40,037 bases of DNA from Chloroflexota bacterium. GTDB lineage: Bacteria; Chloroflexota; Limnocylindria; Limnocylindrales; CSP1-4. The notes beneath the pieces were generated by a model. The model was not told the origin of the DNA, made no database searches, and was given only the letters and a program-made list of their open reading frames with translations. A program made the translations under genes and the position numbers. Location: contig JAJXTS010000006.1 of assembly GCA_021783595.1 (NCBI GenBank), forward strand, positions 1-40,037. Reading direction: 5' to 3'. Shown here in pieces: positions 1 to 8,050 of the stretch; the stretch's first letter is position 1; every line of letters starts with the position of its first letter.

Positions 1-1
1 A

Positions 2-20
2 GCACCGCCGGGCGCGGTGC
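2..20 (-). terminator. Hairpin downstream of the CapA-like gene
   Basis: GCACCGC and GCGGTGC form a 7-bp stem around a 5-nt loop, about 60 nt beyond the stop codon of the minus-strand CapA-like gene. No T-run can be judged because the window ends here. It may be a transcription terminator for that gene. Confidence 0.35.
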
Positions 21-80
21 CGGGCGGCGGCGCGGCGGCCGGGCGGCGGCGGGTCGGCGGGATCGGCCCGTGCGCCGTGC

Positions 81-1745
81 CTACCAGGGCAGGCCCTTCG
101 ACGCCGCGAACACCTGGCTCAGCACCACCCTGCCCGAGCCCAGCGGGTCCATGAGGTTGGGCTGCGCGTAGTCGAGCACCAGGTGCGGGTGCATCCAGGC
201 CTGCACGAGGCGCGACCCCGAGAACGTCAGCTCGAGCGAGATGCCCTCCATCGTGGGCTCGGACCAGGTCTGGTCGAACGTGAAGTTGCCCAGCGCGTAC
301 CAGATGGGCTTGCCCTTGTAGACCTCCATCCCCTGCGCCCAGTGCGGATGGTTGCCGATCACGAGGTCCGCGCCGGCGTCGATGGCGTCATGGGCCAGCG
401 CCCGCTGCGTGGCCGTGGGGGTCGCGGTGTACTCGACGCCCCAGTGCGGCCACACGATGACCACCTGCGCCCCGGCCGACCGCGCGGCCGCGATGTCGTG
501 CCGGAGCCACGCGGCGGTCATGCGGGCGGAGCCTGCCCTGGTGGCGGTGGCGTTGTAGACGGGCGCCACCGTGTCGTACGAGAGGAGGGCGACCTTCACG
601 CCGCCAACCGTCACGACGGACGGCGCGTGGGCCGCCGCCGTGTTCGCGCCGGCGCCCCCGTGGAGCAGGCCGTACTGCGTCAGGTACCGCATGGCCTGGA
701 GCACGCCGGCTGGCCCGAAGTCGCCGACGTGGTTGTTGCCCATCGACACCCAGTCGAAGCCGGCGTCCTTGACCCCGGCGAGGTAGGCCGGGTTGCCGGT
801 GAACACGGTGCCGCTCGTGTGGAACGTCCAGTCCGTGACGGCAACCTCCTCCATGTTGGCGATCGCGAGGTCAGCCCCGCTGATCAGCGACCGCACCGCG
901 CCCGCGTGGCCCGTCCGCTTGGCGTACGGCAGGTCCCAGCCGAACTCCGAGCAGTTGGCGCAGTGCCCGGTGATCGTCACGGTGCCGCCGCCGTAGAGGT
1001 AGTCGGGGTTGTTGCCGTGGGTCATGATGGCGAGCGCCGCGCCGCGGTCGAGGCCGAGGTCGCCTGCGGCGTACAGCGTCCACGCGCTCCCGGGGTCGTA
1101 GGCGGCGACCCCCGGCTGCGGCGCGAGGGGCGCGTGAAGCGGCCACGCCTCGAGCGAGGCCAGGCGGGTCTCGCCGAACAGCGAGGCGGAGCCCCAGCCG
1201 AGCGCCCGCACGCCCGGCCCAACCTGGTCGGCGCGCAGGAAGCCGAGCCACCCGGGGTGCCCGGCGAGATCCGCCATCAGCGTGTCCGCGGTGGCGGCCC
1301 GGACCAACCGCCCGCCCAGGGCGGTGGTGTCCACACCCAGCGCCCGGAGCTCGGCATCGGCGTCGGCAGCGACGAGGACGAGCGCGGAGTAGGGCGACGC
1401 CCCGCTCGCGATCCCGGCGACCTCCGCGGACCGCGTGGCCGAGCGCCCCGACCGGAACGAGGTCACGGGCACGAACGCGACGTCGGCGACGGGCGCCGCC
1501 GAGAGCGACGGGGCGGGCGGCGCCGAGGGGCCGGGCGAGGCGGTGGCGGACGACGCGGCTGGCGGGGTCGAGGCTCCGGCGCCCATGGCAGGGCTCGTGG
1601 GCAACGCGCCGATGGCGGGCCTCGAGGGCAACGCGCCGGATCCGCACGCGGCAACCAGCAAAAGGGCGGCGGCGATGGCCGCCGCCGGTCGGCGGGCGCG
1701 CACGACGCGAGGCACGTCGGGAACAGACCGGCCGCGAGTGATCAC
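81..1745 (-). CDS. CapA-family (poly-gamma-glutamate/capsule type) metallophosphatase-like lipoprotein
   Basis: 554-residue secreted lipoprotein. The N-terminus has a basic segment, a hydrophobic stretch and a lipobox ending in VAAC (Cys about residue 34), followed by an Ala/Pro/Ser-rich linker to about residue 90. The C-terminal half (about 215-550) carries CapA/PgsA-type signatures: an IANMEE segment, a GNNH motif with following D, PHWGVEY, and the IGNHPHW plus ALGNF motifs typical of the calcineurin-like CapA fold. CapA homologues take part in surface polymer (poly-gamma-glutamate) synthesis or handling; the substrate here cannot be deduced. The segment from about 95 to 210 shows no domain I recognise. 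The start at 1745 precedes a good signal peptide. No other capsule genes are adjacent, so it looks monocistronic. Confidence 0.85.
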   Translation of the reverse strand: MITRGRSVPDVPRVVRARRPAAAIAAALLLVAACGSGALPSRPAIGALPTSPAMGAGASTPPAASSATASPGPSAPPAPSLSAAPVADVAFVPVTSFRSGRSATRSAEVAGIASGASPYSALVLVAADADAELRALGVDTTALGGRLVRAATADTLMADLAGHPGWLGFLRADQVGPGVRALGWGSASLFGETRLASLEAWPLHAPLAPQPGVAAYDPGSAWTLYAAGDLGLDRGAALAIMTHGNNPDYLYGGGTVTITGHCANCSEFGWDLPYAKRTGHAGAVRSLISGADLAIANMEEVAVTDWTFHTSGTVFTGNPAYLAGVKDAGFDWVSMGNNHVGDFGPAGVLQAMRYLTQYGLLHGGAGANTAAAHAPSVVTVGGVKVALLSYDTVAPVYNATATRAGSARMTAAWLRHDIAAARSAGAQVVIVWPHWGVEYTATPTATQRALAHDAIDAGADLVIGNHPHWAQGMEVYKGKPIWYALGNFTFDQTWSEPTMEGISLELTFSGSRLVQAWMHPHLVLDYAQPNLMDPLGSGRVVLSQVFAASKGLPW

Positions 1746-1821
1746 GGCCGCAATCTACTGCGCCGCGCGGCCGGCGCCCAGACCGTTCGCTCGCCGGCGG
1801 GCGAAGGAGGGCGAAAGAGAG

Positions 1822-1851
1822 ACGCCCCGTCCGGGCGGGCGGACGGGGCGT
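1822..1851 (-). terminator. Terminator of tRNA-Asp
   Basis: A perfect 11-bp inverted repeat (ACGCCCCGTCC / GGACGGGGCGT, 8-nt loop) lies directly downstream of the minus-strand tRNA-Asp. Reading on, it is followed by a pyrimidine-rich CTCTCTTTC tract. This fits an intrinsic terminator. Confidence 0.7.
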
Positions 1852-1867
1852 ACGGAGAAGCGAGAGA

Positions 1868-1944
1868 TGGCGGACCCGACCGGATTCGAACCGGCGATCT
1901 CCAGCGTGACAGGCTGGCATGTTGGGCCGCTACACCACGGGTCC
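1868..1944 (-). tRNA. tRNA-Asp (GTC)
   Basis: On the minus strand the sequence begins GGACCCG and ends CGGGTCC-G-CCA, giving a perfect 7-bp acceptor stem. The anticodon loop CTGTCAC has anticodon GTC (Asp), the T-arm contains GGTTCGAATCC, and the CCA end is encoded. It has its own promoter and terminator. Confidence 0.97.
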
Positions 1945-1958
1945 TCGGCCGGTGGCGG

Positions 1959-1987
1959 ATCATAGCAGGCGGCCCCCATTGTGGCCA
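1959..1987 (-). promoter_or_regulatory. Promoter of tRNA-Asp
   Basis: On the minus strand a -10 box TATGAT (1959-1964) sits 17 bp after a TGGCCA -35-like hexamer (1982-1987). This places transcription start about 8 nt before the tRNA 5' end. The -10 is strong and the -35 weak. Confidence 0.6.
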
Positions 1988-2018
1988 GCGCCCGCAGCCG
2001 ATCCCGCGCTATCGGGGC

Positions 2019-2024
2019 TATGCT
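2019..2024 (+). promoter_or_regulatory. -10 box giving a nearly leaderless threonine aldolase mRNA
   Basis: TATGCT lies 9 bp upstream of the ATG at 2034. If used, transcription begins at or within about 3 nt of the start codon. No Shine-Dalgarno sequence precedes the ATG, which supports leaderless translation. Confidence 0.45.
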
Positions 2025-2033
2025 CGGCGGGCC

Positions 2034-3122
2034 ATGCCCACCACGATCGACCTGCGCTCCGACACCGTCACCCACCCGACCGCAGCGATGCGCCGCGCGA
2101 TGGCGGAGGCCCCCGTCGGCGACGACGTCTTCAGCGACGACCCCACCGTCAACGCGCTGGAGGCCCGCGCCGCCGACCTGCTCGGCAAAGAGGCCGGGCT
2201 GTTCGTCGCGAGCGGCACCATGGGCAACCTCGTCTCGCTCATGGCCCACCTGCCCCGCGGCCACGAGGCCATCGCCGGCGCCACCACGCACACCGTGATG
2301 GACGAGGCCGGCGGGCACGCGGTGGTGGTGGGCGCCACGATCCGCGCCATGGCCGAGCGCCTGGACGGCACCATGGACCCGCAGGCGATCGAGGACGCCT
2401 TCCGCGACCCCCACGACCTCCACGAGCCGATCACGGGACTCGTCGTGCTGGAGAACACCCACGCCCACACCGGCGGGCGCCCGCTGTCGCTCGGCTACGA
2501 GCGCGAGGTGGCGGCGATCGCCCACGAGCGCGGGGTCCCGCTGCACATCGACGGGGCGCGCTTCTTCAACGCCGCGATCGCGCTGGGCGTGGGCGCGCGG
2601 GACCTGGCCGAACCCGCCGACTCCGTCACCTTCTGCCTGTCGAAGGGCCTGTCGGCCCCGATCGGCTCGGTCGTCGTGGGCAGCGCCGCGTTCATCGCCC
2701 GCGCCCGGCGCGCCCGGAAGCTGGTCGGCGGCGGCATGCGCCAGGTGGGCGTGCTGGCGGCGGCCGGGCTGGTGGCCCTGTCCGACGGCCCGGACGGGAT
2801 GGTCGCCCGCCTCGCGGACGACCACGCCAACGCGCGCCGCCTCGCCCAGGGACTGGCCTCGCTCGACGGCGTCTACTCCCCCGGCGGGCTGGGCCAGGCG
2901 GGGGACGGGCCGCTCGACCCCGAGCGCGCCGTGACCAACTTCGTGCTGTTCCGCGTCCGGCGCAACCGCGCTGCGTTCATGGGGGCCCTCGAGGCGCGCG
3001 GGGTCCTGATGGTCCCCTATGCCGGCGGCTCGATCCGCGCGGTCACCCACCACGGGGTGGAGGCCGCGGACGTGGACCGCGTCGTGGGCGCCGTCGCCGA
3101 CGCGCTGGCGGCCTCGGCCTGA
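2034..3122 (+). CDS. Low-specificity L-threonine aldolase (PLP, beta-eliminating lyase family)
   Basis: 362 residues, usual family length. It begins with the hallmark [12 protein letters not shown] segment and contains [10 protein letters not shown], the [10 protein letters not shown] aspartate region that contacts the pyridine nitrogen of PLP, and a [12 protein letters not shown] motif holding the Schiff-base lysine. The reaction is PLP-dependent cleavage of L-threonine/allo-threonine to glycine and acetaldehyde in the cytoplasm. The much longer ORF in the track is only open-frame extension upstream; the ATG at 2034 fits the family N-terminus and sits just after a -10 box. The downstream DUF885 gene starts 46 nt later, so the genes may be cotranscribed. 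Confidence 0.93.
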   Translation: MPTTIDLRSDTVTHPTAAMRRAMAEAPVGDDVFSDDPTVNALEARAADLLGKEAGLFVASGTMGNLVSLMAHLPRGHEAIAGATTHTVMDEAGGHAVVVGATIRAMAERLDGTMDPQAIEDAFRDPHDLHEPITGLVVLENTHAHTGGRPLSLGYEREVAAIAHERGVPLHIDGARFFNAAIALGVGARDLAEPADSVTFCLSKGLSAPIGSVVVGSAAFIARARRARKLVGGGMRQVGVLAAAGLVALSDGPDGMVARLADDHANARRLAQGLASLDGVYSPGGLGQAGDGPLDPERAVTNFVLFRVRRNRAAFMGALEARGVLMVPYAGGSIRAVTHHGVEAADVDRVVGAVADALAASA

Positions 3123-3168
3123 GCGCACGACTGCCGGGCCGAGCCGGCCCGCACCCGATGGGGGAACG

Positions 3169-4848
3169 ATGACCGACCTGCGCTCTCAGCTGACCCTGCC
3201 CCGTCCCGTCCCCGCCCCCGACGCCGGCCCGCTGGACGAGCGCCTCTACGACCTGGTCGAGGCCCGGGCCCGCCGCCTGTTCCACGCCAACCCCATCCTG
3301 GCGAGCTACTTCGGCGTCCACGCGGAGGACGCGCGCCTCGGCGACCCGTCGCTCGACGCGACCGAGGGCGAGATCGCCGCGGAGCGGGCCCACCTCGCCG
3401 CGGTCGAGGCGCTCGACTCGTCGGGGCTCTCCGCCGAGGCCCGCTTCGAGCGCGACCTGGAGCTGCACAACGTGCGGCTGGAGCTGTTCGGCCTCGACGA
3501 GCTCCGGCTCTGGCAGCGCAGGCCGACGGCGGCGGCCGACGTGGGCGACGCGATCTTCCTGCTGTTCGCCCGCGGCGCCGCGCCGCTGGCCGAGCGCCTG
3601 GCCCGCATCGCCGACCGGCTCGAGGCCGTCCCCGCATACCTCGAGGCGGCGCGGAGCCGGACGACGGGCGCTCCGGTGGCCACGTGGCAGGCGACCGACG
3701 TGCGCAACGCCGAGGACTTGCCCTACCTGTTCGCCGAGGTGCGCTCGGCCGCCGAGGGCGTGCTGCCGAAGGGCGAGCTCGCCCGCCTCGACCGGGCGGC
3801 CGCCAACGCCCGGGGAGCGATGGAGGCGTGGGCCGGCTGGCTGCGCGACGGCCTCGCGCACGCCGACGACAACTGGCCGCTGGGCGCCGAGCACTACGAC
3901 GAGCTGCTCCGGCTGCGCGCCCTCGGCGACCTCGACACCGACGCGATCCTCGCGATCGGCGAGGAGCAGCTGCGGCGCAACCACGAGGCCCGACGGGCCG
4001 CGGCGTCCGAGGTGGACCCGCGCGCGGACGAGCCGGCCGTCATCGACCGCCTCAAGAACGACCACCCGGCCACGTTCGGCGCAGCGCTCGAGGGCTACCG
4101 CGACGCGATGCGCCGATCCCGCGCCTACCTGATCGAGCACGGCCTGGTCACCGTCCCCGGCGACGAGACGATCGAGGTCATCCCGACGCCTGAGTACCTG
4201 CGCAGCGTCATGCCGTTCGCGGCGTACTTCGCGCCCGCGCGCTTCGACGCCGACCAGCGCGGCCTGTACGTTGTCACGCCCGCGGTGGACGACGACCCCA
4301 ACGCCATGCGCGAGCACTACTGGGCGTCGATCAGCAACACCAGCATCCACGAGGCGTACCCGGGGCACCACCTCCAGCTCCACGTGGCGAACCAGCACCC
4401 GAGCGTCACCCGCATGCTCACCGACGCCCCCGAGTTCGTGGAGGGCTGGGGCATGTACTCCGAGCAGATGATGCGCGAGGAGGGCTTCGACGCCGGCCCC
4501 GCCTTCCGGACCGCCATGCACACCGACGCCATCTGGCGCGCCTGCCGGATCATCCTCGACGTGCGGATGCACCGCGGGGAGATGGGCGAGGACGAGGCCA
4601 CGGACTTCCTGGTGGAGCACACCGCATTCGAGACCGCCAACGCGCGCGCCGAGGTCCGCCGCTACACGTACACGCCCGGCTACCAGCTCAGCTACCTGCT
4701 GGGCAAGGTGCTGATCCTGGGCCTGCGCGAGGAGGAGCGGCGCCGGCTGGGCGCGGAGTTCAGCCTCAAGCGGTTCCACGACGCGCTGCTGCGCAACGGC
4801 TCGCTGCCGCTCAGCTTCCACCGCCGCCTGCTGCGGGCCGGGGGCTGA
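3169..4848 (+). CDS. DUF885-family zinc peptidase-like protein
   Basis: 559 residues. The diagnostic feature is an HEAYPGHHLQ motif near residue 395, the DUF885 variant of a zinc-metallopeptidase HExxH, followed by an EGW segment about 30 residues later. No signal peptide is visible, so it is probably cytoplasmic. Family members have been proposed as carboxypeptidase-like enzymes; the substrate is unknown. The start at 3169 is preceded by GGGGGAA and begins with MTDLRSQ; upstream in-frame codons overlap the aldolase gene and are not family-like. The HisA-like gene follows after only 4 nt, suggesting one transcript. Confidence 0.82.
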   Translation: MTDLRSQLTLPRPVPAPDAGPLDERLYDLVEARARRLFHANPILASYFGVHAEDARLGDPSLDATEGEIAAERAHLAAVEALDSSGLSAEARFERDLELHNVRLELFGLDELRLWQRRPTAAADVGDAIFLLFARGAAPLAERLARIADRLEAVPAYLEAARSRTTGAPVATWQATDVRNAEDLPYLFAEVRSAAEGVLPKGELARLDRAAANARGAMEAWAGWLRDGLAHADDNWPLGAEHYDELLRLRALGDLDTDAILAIGEEQLRRNHEARRAAASEVDPRADEPAVIDRLKNDHPATFGAALEGYRDAMRRSRAYLIEHGLVTVPGDETIEVIPTPEYLRSVMPFAAYFAPARFDADQRGLYVVTPAVDDDPNAMREHYWASISNTSIHEAYPGHHLQLHVANQHPSVTRMLTDAPEFVEGWGMYSEQMMREEGFDAGPAFRTAMHTDAIWRACRIILDVRMHRGEMGEDEATDFLVEHTAFETANARAEVRRYTYTPGYQLSYLLGKVLILGLREEERRRLGAEFSLKRFHDALLRNGSLPLSFHRRLLRAGG

Positions 4849-4852
4849 TCCC

Positions 4853-5554
4853 GTGGACCTGTACCCGTCGATCGACGTCGTGGGCGGGCGCTCGCGGATC
4901 GTCCACTGGCCCGGGGCGTCGGCCGGGATCGGCTCGCCCACGGACCGGCCAGACCGGATCGCGGCGCAGTTCGTGCAGCAGGGCGCCCGGCTGATCCACC
5001 TGGTGGACTTCGACGGGGCGCGCCGCCGGCAGCCTGCGAGCCTCGACGTCATCGGGGCGGTCGCGGCCAAGGTCGCGGTGCCGCTCCAGGTGGCAGGCGG
5101 GCTCGAGGATGCCGACCACATCCGCCTCGCGTTCGCCGCCGGCGCCACGCGCGTCGTGCTCAGCACGGACATCGCGGAGCGACCCGAGGCGCTTCGCGAG
5201 TGCGTCGCCGTGGCGGGCGACTGGCTGGCCGTGGGCCTGGACCCGCGCCCGGAGCGGCTGGCCGCGTTCCCGTGGCGCCGCGGCACGCCGCCCACGCCGG
5301 CCGGTCTGGTGGACGAGCTGGCCGCCCAGGGCGTCCGCCGCGTGGTGCTGGCCGCCGGCGGCAGCGCGCCTGACCCGACGCTCCTCGCCACGCTCGTGCG
5401 GCGAGGCGACCTCGACGTGCTCGTCGCGGGCGGCGCGGCCGACCTCGACGGCATCCGCCGCCTGCGGGACGCCGGGGTGGCCGGCCTGATCCTGGGCGAG
5501 CCGCTGCTCACCGGGGCGATCGACCTGCCGGGCGCGCTCGAGGCTGCGGCGTGA
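4853..5554 (+). CDS. HisA-like (beta/alpha)8 barrel protein, divergent
   Basis: 233 residues starting at GTG, 4 nt after the DUF885 stop, so probably translationally linked. It aligns with HisA/HisF barrels: LYPSIDVVGG (HisA catalytic Asp in strand 1), LIHLVDFDGA, LQVAGGLED (usual QVGGG), GLDPRPERL (second catalytic Asp region) and a C-terminal GLILGEPLLTGAIDL phosphate-binding end. HisA isomerises ProFAR to PRFAR in histidine synthesis. The second phosphate loop is unusual (AAGGSAPDPT in place of the common DGT motif) and no other his genes are nearby. It may be true HisA, a PriA-like enzyme or a paralogue. Confidence 0.7.
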   Translation: MDLYPSIDVVGGRSRIVHWPGASAGIGSPTDRPDRIAAQFVQQGARLIHLVDFDGARRRQPASLDVIGAVAAKVAVPLQVAGGLEDADHIRLAFAAGATRVVLSTDIAERPEALRECVAVAGDWLAVGLDPRPERLAAFPWRRGTPPTPAGLVDELAAQGVRRVVLAAGGSAPDPTLLATLVRRGDLDVLVAGGAADLDGIRRLRDAGVAGLILGEPLLTGAIDLPGALEAAA

Positions 5555-5649
5555 CGCCCGCGGCCACACGCCGGAGCCTCGTGGCGACGCACGCGCCCCG
5601 CGCGGGCGCCGCCCGGGGTCGCCGCGCGGCTCCCTTCCGCCGATCACGC

Positions 5650-5655
5650 TAGGAT
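5650..5655 (+). promoter_or_regulatory. Candidate -10 box for the cyclophilin genes
   Basis: TAGGAT about 70 nt upstream of the first cyclophilin ATG; the same hexamer precedes the small-RNA candidate at 7162. No convincing -35 box is visible. The 169-nt gap from the HisA-like gene holds no other feature I can support. Confidence 0.35.
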
Positions 5656-5723
5656 CGGCGGGACCCGGCGCGCCGGATTCAGGACCGGCCACGCCCTCCC
5701 CGCACGAGGACCCACACCGCCCC

Positions 5724-6485
5724 ATGCGCCTCAACCGAGCGGCCGCGACCATGGCCGTCGCCCTCCTCATCGCCGGCTGCTCCGGCTCCGCGGCTCCCGC
5801 GGCCACCTCCGCGGCTTCGTCGCCGGCCCCGTCGGCCGCGACTTCACCCGCCCCCGCTTCGCCCGCCGCGGCTTCGTCCGCGCCGGCCGCATCGCCGTCA
5901 GGTGCCGCGTCCCCCGCCGCGGCGGCCTCGCCCGACCTGTCGTCCTGCCCCACCTCGCAGCCGGCGCCCCTGGCGTCGGGCCAGACGCGGACCGTGACGC
6001 TCTCGACCTCCAAGGGCGACATCGTCATCCGGGTCGAGGGCGCCCTGTCGCCCATCGCCGCGGGCAACTTCGTGGCGCTCGCCCAGTGCGGCTACTACAC
6101 GGGCGTCGTGTTCCATCGCCTGGTGCCCGGCTTCGTGATCCAGGGCGGCGACGGCCAGTACGGCCGCGAGCCGGCGGTGAACATGGCGAGCGTCGGCACG
6201 GGCGGCCCCGCCTACACGATCCAGGACGAGCCGGTCACCGCGAACTACACGCGCGGGACCGTCGCGATGGCCAAGACCGGCCAGCCCAACAGCGCCAACT
6301 CGCAGTTCTTCATCGTCCTCGCGGACCTGACGGGGAGCCTGCCCAAGAACTACCAGATCTTCGGCCACGTCACGTCCGGCATGGACGTCGTGGACGCCAT
6401 CGCCGCCATGCCCAACTCGGGCGGCCCCAGCAACACGGCGCTCCAGCCCGTGGCGATGGACAAGGTCACCGTCAGCAACCCGTGA
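5724..6485 (+). CDS. Cyclophilin-type peptidyl-prolyl isomerase lipoprotein
   Basis: 253 residues. The signal peptide ends in a lipobox LIAGC (Cys about residue 19), followed by a roughly 65-residue Ala/Ser/Pro linker that would hold the enzyme off the membrane. The cyclophilin domain (about 88-250) has TSKGDIVIRV, the FHRLVPGFVIQGGD active-site segment and SQFFIVL. It should catalyse cis-trans isomerisation of prolyl bonds in exported proteins at the outer face of the membrane. A second, cytoplasmic cyclophilin follows 58 nt downstream, and the two are clearly paralogous. Confidence 0.92.
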   Translation: MRLNRAAATMAVALLIAGCSGSAAPAATSAASSPAPSAATSPAPASPAAASSAPAASPSGAASPAAAASPDLSSCPTSQPAPLASGQTRTVTLSTSKGDIVIRVEGALSPIAAGNFVALAQCGYYTGVVFHRLVPGFVIQGGDGQYGREPAVNMASVGTGGPAYTIQDEPVTANYTRGTVAMAKTGQPNSANSQFFIVLADLTGSLPKNYQIFGHVTSGMDVVDAIAAMPNSGGPSNTALQPVAMDKVTVSNP

Positions 6486-6543
6486 CAGGCAACCCAGACC
6501 CGTTTCGGCCGGTGCCCGCCGGCCCCGCGCAGAGGAGCACCCC

Positions 6544-7038
6544 ATGACCCGTGCCGTCATCGCCACCCACCTCGGCGACATCGAGGTGGACCTGTTCACC
6601 GAGAGCGCGCCGAAGGCGTCCGCCAACTTCGTCAAGCTCGCCAAGGACGGCTTCTACGACGACGTCGTCTTCCACCGCGTCATCCCGGGCTTCGTGATCC
6701 AGGGCGGCGACGGCCAGTACGGCAAGAAGTCGGCGCTCGACACGGGCCGGGTCGGCACCGGCGGGCCCGGCTACCGCTTCGAGGACGAGCCGGTCAAGGG
6801 CGACTACGTCAAGGGCGCGCTCGCGATGGCGAACGCCGGCCCCAACACCAACGGCTCGCAGTTCTTCATCTGCGCCGCGGACCTCACCGGCCGCCTGCCC
6901 AAGAACTACACGCTGTTCGGCCAGGTGACCAAGGGCCTCGACATCGTGGACCAGATCGTGGGCGCGCCGCGCAACTCGCGCGACCTGCCCGACAGCCCGG
7001 TCGCGATGACCGCGGTCACGATCCAGGACGAGGCCTGA
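6544..7038 (+). CDS. Cytoplasmic cyclophilin-type peptidyl-prolyl cis-trans isomerase
   Basis: 164 residues, single cyclophilin domain without signal peptide. It shows FHRVIPGFVIQGGDGQYG with the catalytic Arg/Phe/Gln cluster, SQFFIC and KNYTLFGQV. It shares long identical stretches with the upstream lipoprotein cyclophilin, so the pair arose by duplication with one copy exported. AGAGGAGC, 7 nt upstream of the ATG, is a good ribosome-binding site. Confidence 0.93.
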   Translation: MTRAVIATHLGDIEVDLFTESAPKASANFVKLAKDGFYDDVVFHRVIPGFVIQGGDGQYGKKSALDTGRVGTGGPGYRFEDEPVKGDYVKGALAMANAGPNTNGSQFFICAADLTGRLPKNYTLFGQVTKGLDIVDQIVGAPRNSRDLPDSPVAMTAVTIQDEA

Positions 7039-7173
7039 CCCGGAAACGCCGCCGGTCGTCACGCTCTCGGGCCCTTGCCGGAAACATTGCGACTCGGAAT
7101 CGGTTAAGGCTTTTTTACCGAACCGAACACTAAATCCCTTCCCTAATCCACAGCGGACCGCTAGGATATGCCT

Positions 7174-7346
7174 CGCTGTCAGTCAGCGAGCGCTGCCCCA
7201 GCACCGCGATCATGGGTAGGTTGGGTTAGGGTAGTCGGTGAAGCCGACGCGATAGATGATCACGGAGCGTGGCAGAAGGTCCGTCTAGGCGGACACCTTC
7301 ACCGGGACAGCTTCCGAGGCGGCCCGCAAGGGCCGCCTCGGGCGTT
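7174..7346 (+). ncRNA. Candidate structured small RNA or leader RNA with own promoter and terminator
   Basis: A 409-bp gene-free interval. A -10 box TAGGAT (7162-7167) is followed by a segment with nested complementarity. GCTGTC (7175-7180) pairs with GACAGC (7306-7311). CTGCC (7193-7197) pairs with GGCAG (7271-7275), and CCGCGATCAT (7204-7213) pairs with ATGATCACGG (7256-7265) with one mismatch. GTCGG/CCGAC gives an apical hairpin and AAGGTCCG/CGGACACCTT (7276-7299) a side hairpin. A strong terminator ends it. The long closing arm recalls 6S-like RNAs, but I cannot match a family. It could instead be an attenuator leader for the lipoprotein gene at 7448. A T-run at about 7111-7116 upstream may end the cyclophilin transcript. 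Confidence 0.5.
7314..7341 (+). terminator. Strong intrinsic terminator hairpin
   Basis: CCGAGGCGGCCC / GGGCCGCCTCGG form a perfect 12-bp stem with a GCAA tetraloop, followed by GCGTTTAA. It ends the small-RNA candidate, about 100 nt before the lipoprotein start. Confidence 0.75.
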
Positions 7347-7447
7347 TAAGGCAAACTGTCGCCGGATCCGCGGCCACCCGTCGCGCCCTCGTCCCGATCC
7401 TGAGCCGAACCGGCGCCCGAGCCCGAGGCGCCCGCCTGGAGCACCCG

Positions 7448-8050
7448 ATGCCGCACACGACCGCGAGCCGTCGCCTCGCCGCCAGCCTGCTTGGCCTCGC
7501 CGCCCTGGTCGCCGCCTGCGGCGGCACGCCCGCCGGGACCACGTCGCCCGCCGCGTCGGTCGGGGCGGCGGCGCCGGGCGGGACGGCCGGGGCTTCCGGG
7601 GCGCCGGCGTCGGGCGGCATCGCGTCGCCGGCCGACATCGTCAACGTGGGGATCGGCGCGCCGTACTCGCTCGCCGACCTGCCGGCCGCCCGGGCGGACG
7701 CCATTCAGGCTGGCATCGCGAAAGACCTGGGCGCGTTCGCCAAGGCCGTCCACGTGACCGTCAAGGCCGTGCAGCAGAACGGCACGGCGGCCGCCTACCT
7801 CATGGTGGTGGCGTTCCCCCGCGGCACGCTCAGCGACAACATCTACTCGCAGATCATCACCGACCTGTCGATGGGCGCCGAGTCCACCTTCACCTCGACG
7901 CTGATCGGGGCGGTGCCCGTGTCGTTCGGGACCATGAACGGCGGCTCGGTGGCGGTGTTCCGCCAGGGCGACCTGGCGCTGATCACGCTGTCACCGCAGT
8001 CCACGGACCTGACGCAGATCGAGACCGCGCTCGTGCAGGCGAACGGCTAG
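7448..8050 (+). CDS. Lipoprotein of unknown function
   Basis: 200 residues with a signal peptide ending in a VAAC lipobox (Cys about residue 23), then a Gly/Ala/Ser-rich linker. The mature domain (about 60-200) looks mixed alpha/beta (SLADLPAARADAI, VTVKAVQQNG, SVAVFRQGDLALITLS), but I recognise no family. It is convergent with the CitB-type response regulator and the two stop codons overlap by 3 nt. The structured region and terminator just upstream could be its leader. Confidence 0.75.
   Translation: MPHTTASRRLAASLLGLAALVAACGGTPAGTTSPAASVGAAAPGGTAGASGAPASGGIASPADIVNVGIGAPYSLADLPAARADAIQAGIAKDLGAFAKAVHVTVKAVQQNGTAAAYLMVVAFPRGTLSDNIYSQIITDLSMGAESTFTSTLIGAVPVSFGTMNGGSVAVFRQGDLALITLSPQSTDLTQIETALVQANG

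Noticed and set aside
183-2033. Long plus-strand open frame upstream of the threonine aldolase (part of the 979-aa ORF)
   Set aside because: It is antisense to the CapA-like gene and passes through the tRNA-Asp; composition is Arg/Gly-rich with no domain. Only the part from 2034 is real.
3043-5592. 849-aa minus-strand ORF
   Set aside because: Shadow of the DUF885 and HisA-like genes; low-complexity Arg/Ala/Gly composition, no motifs, and strong coding evidence on the other strand.
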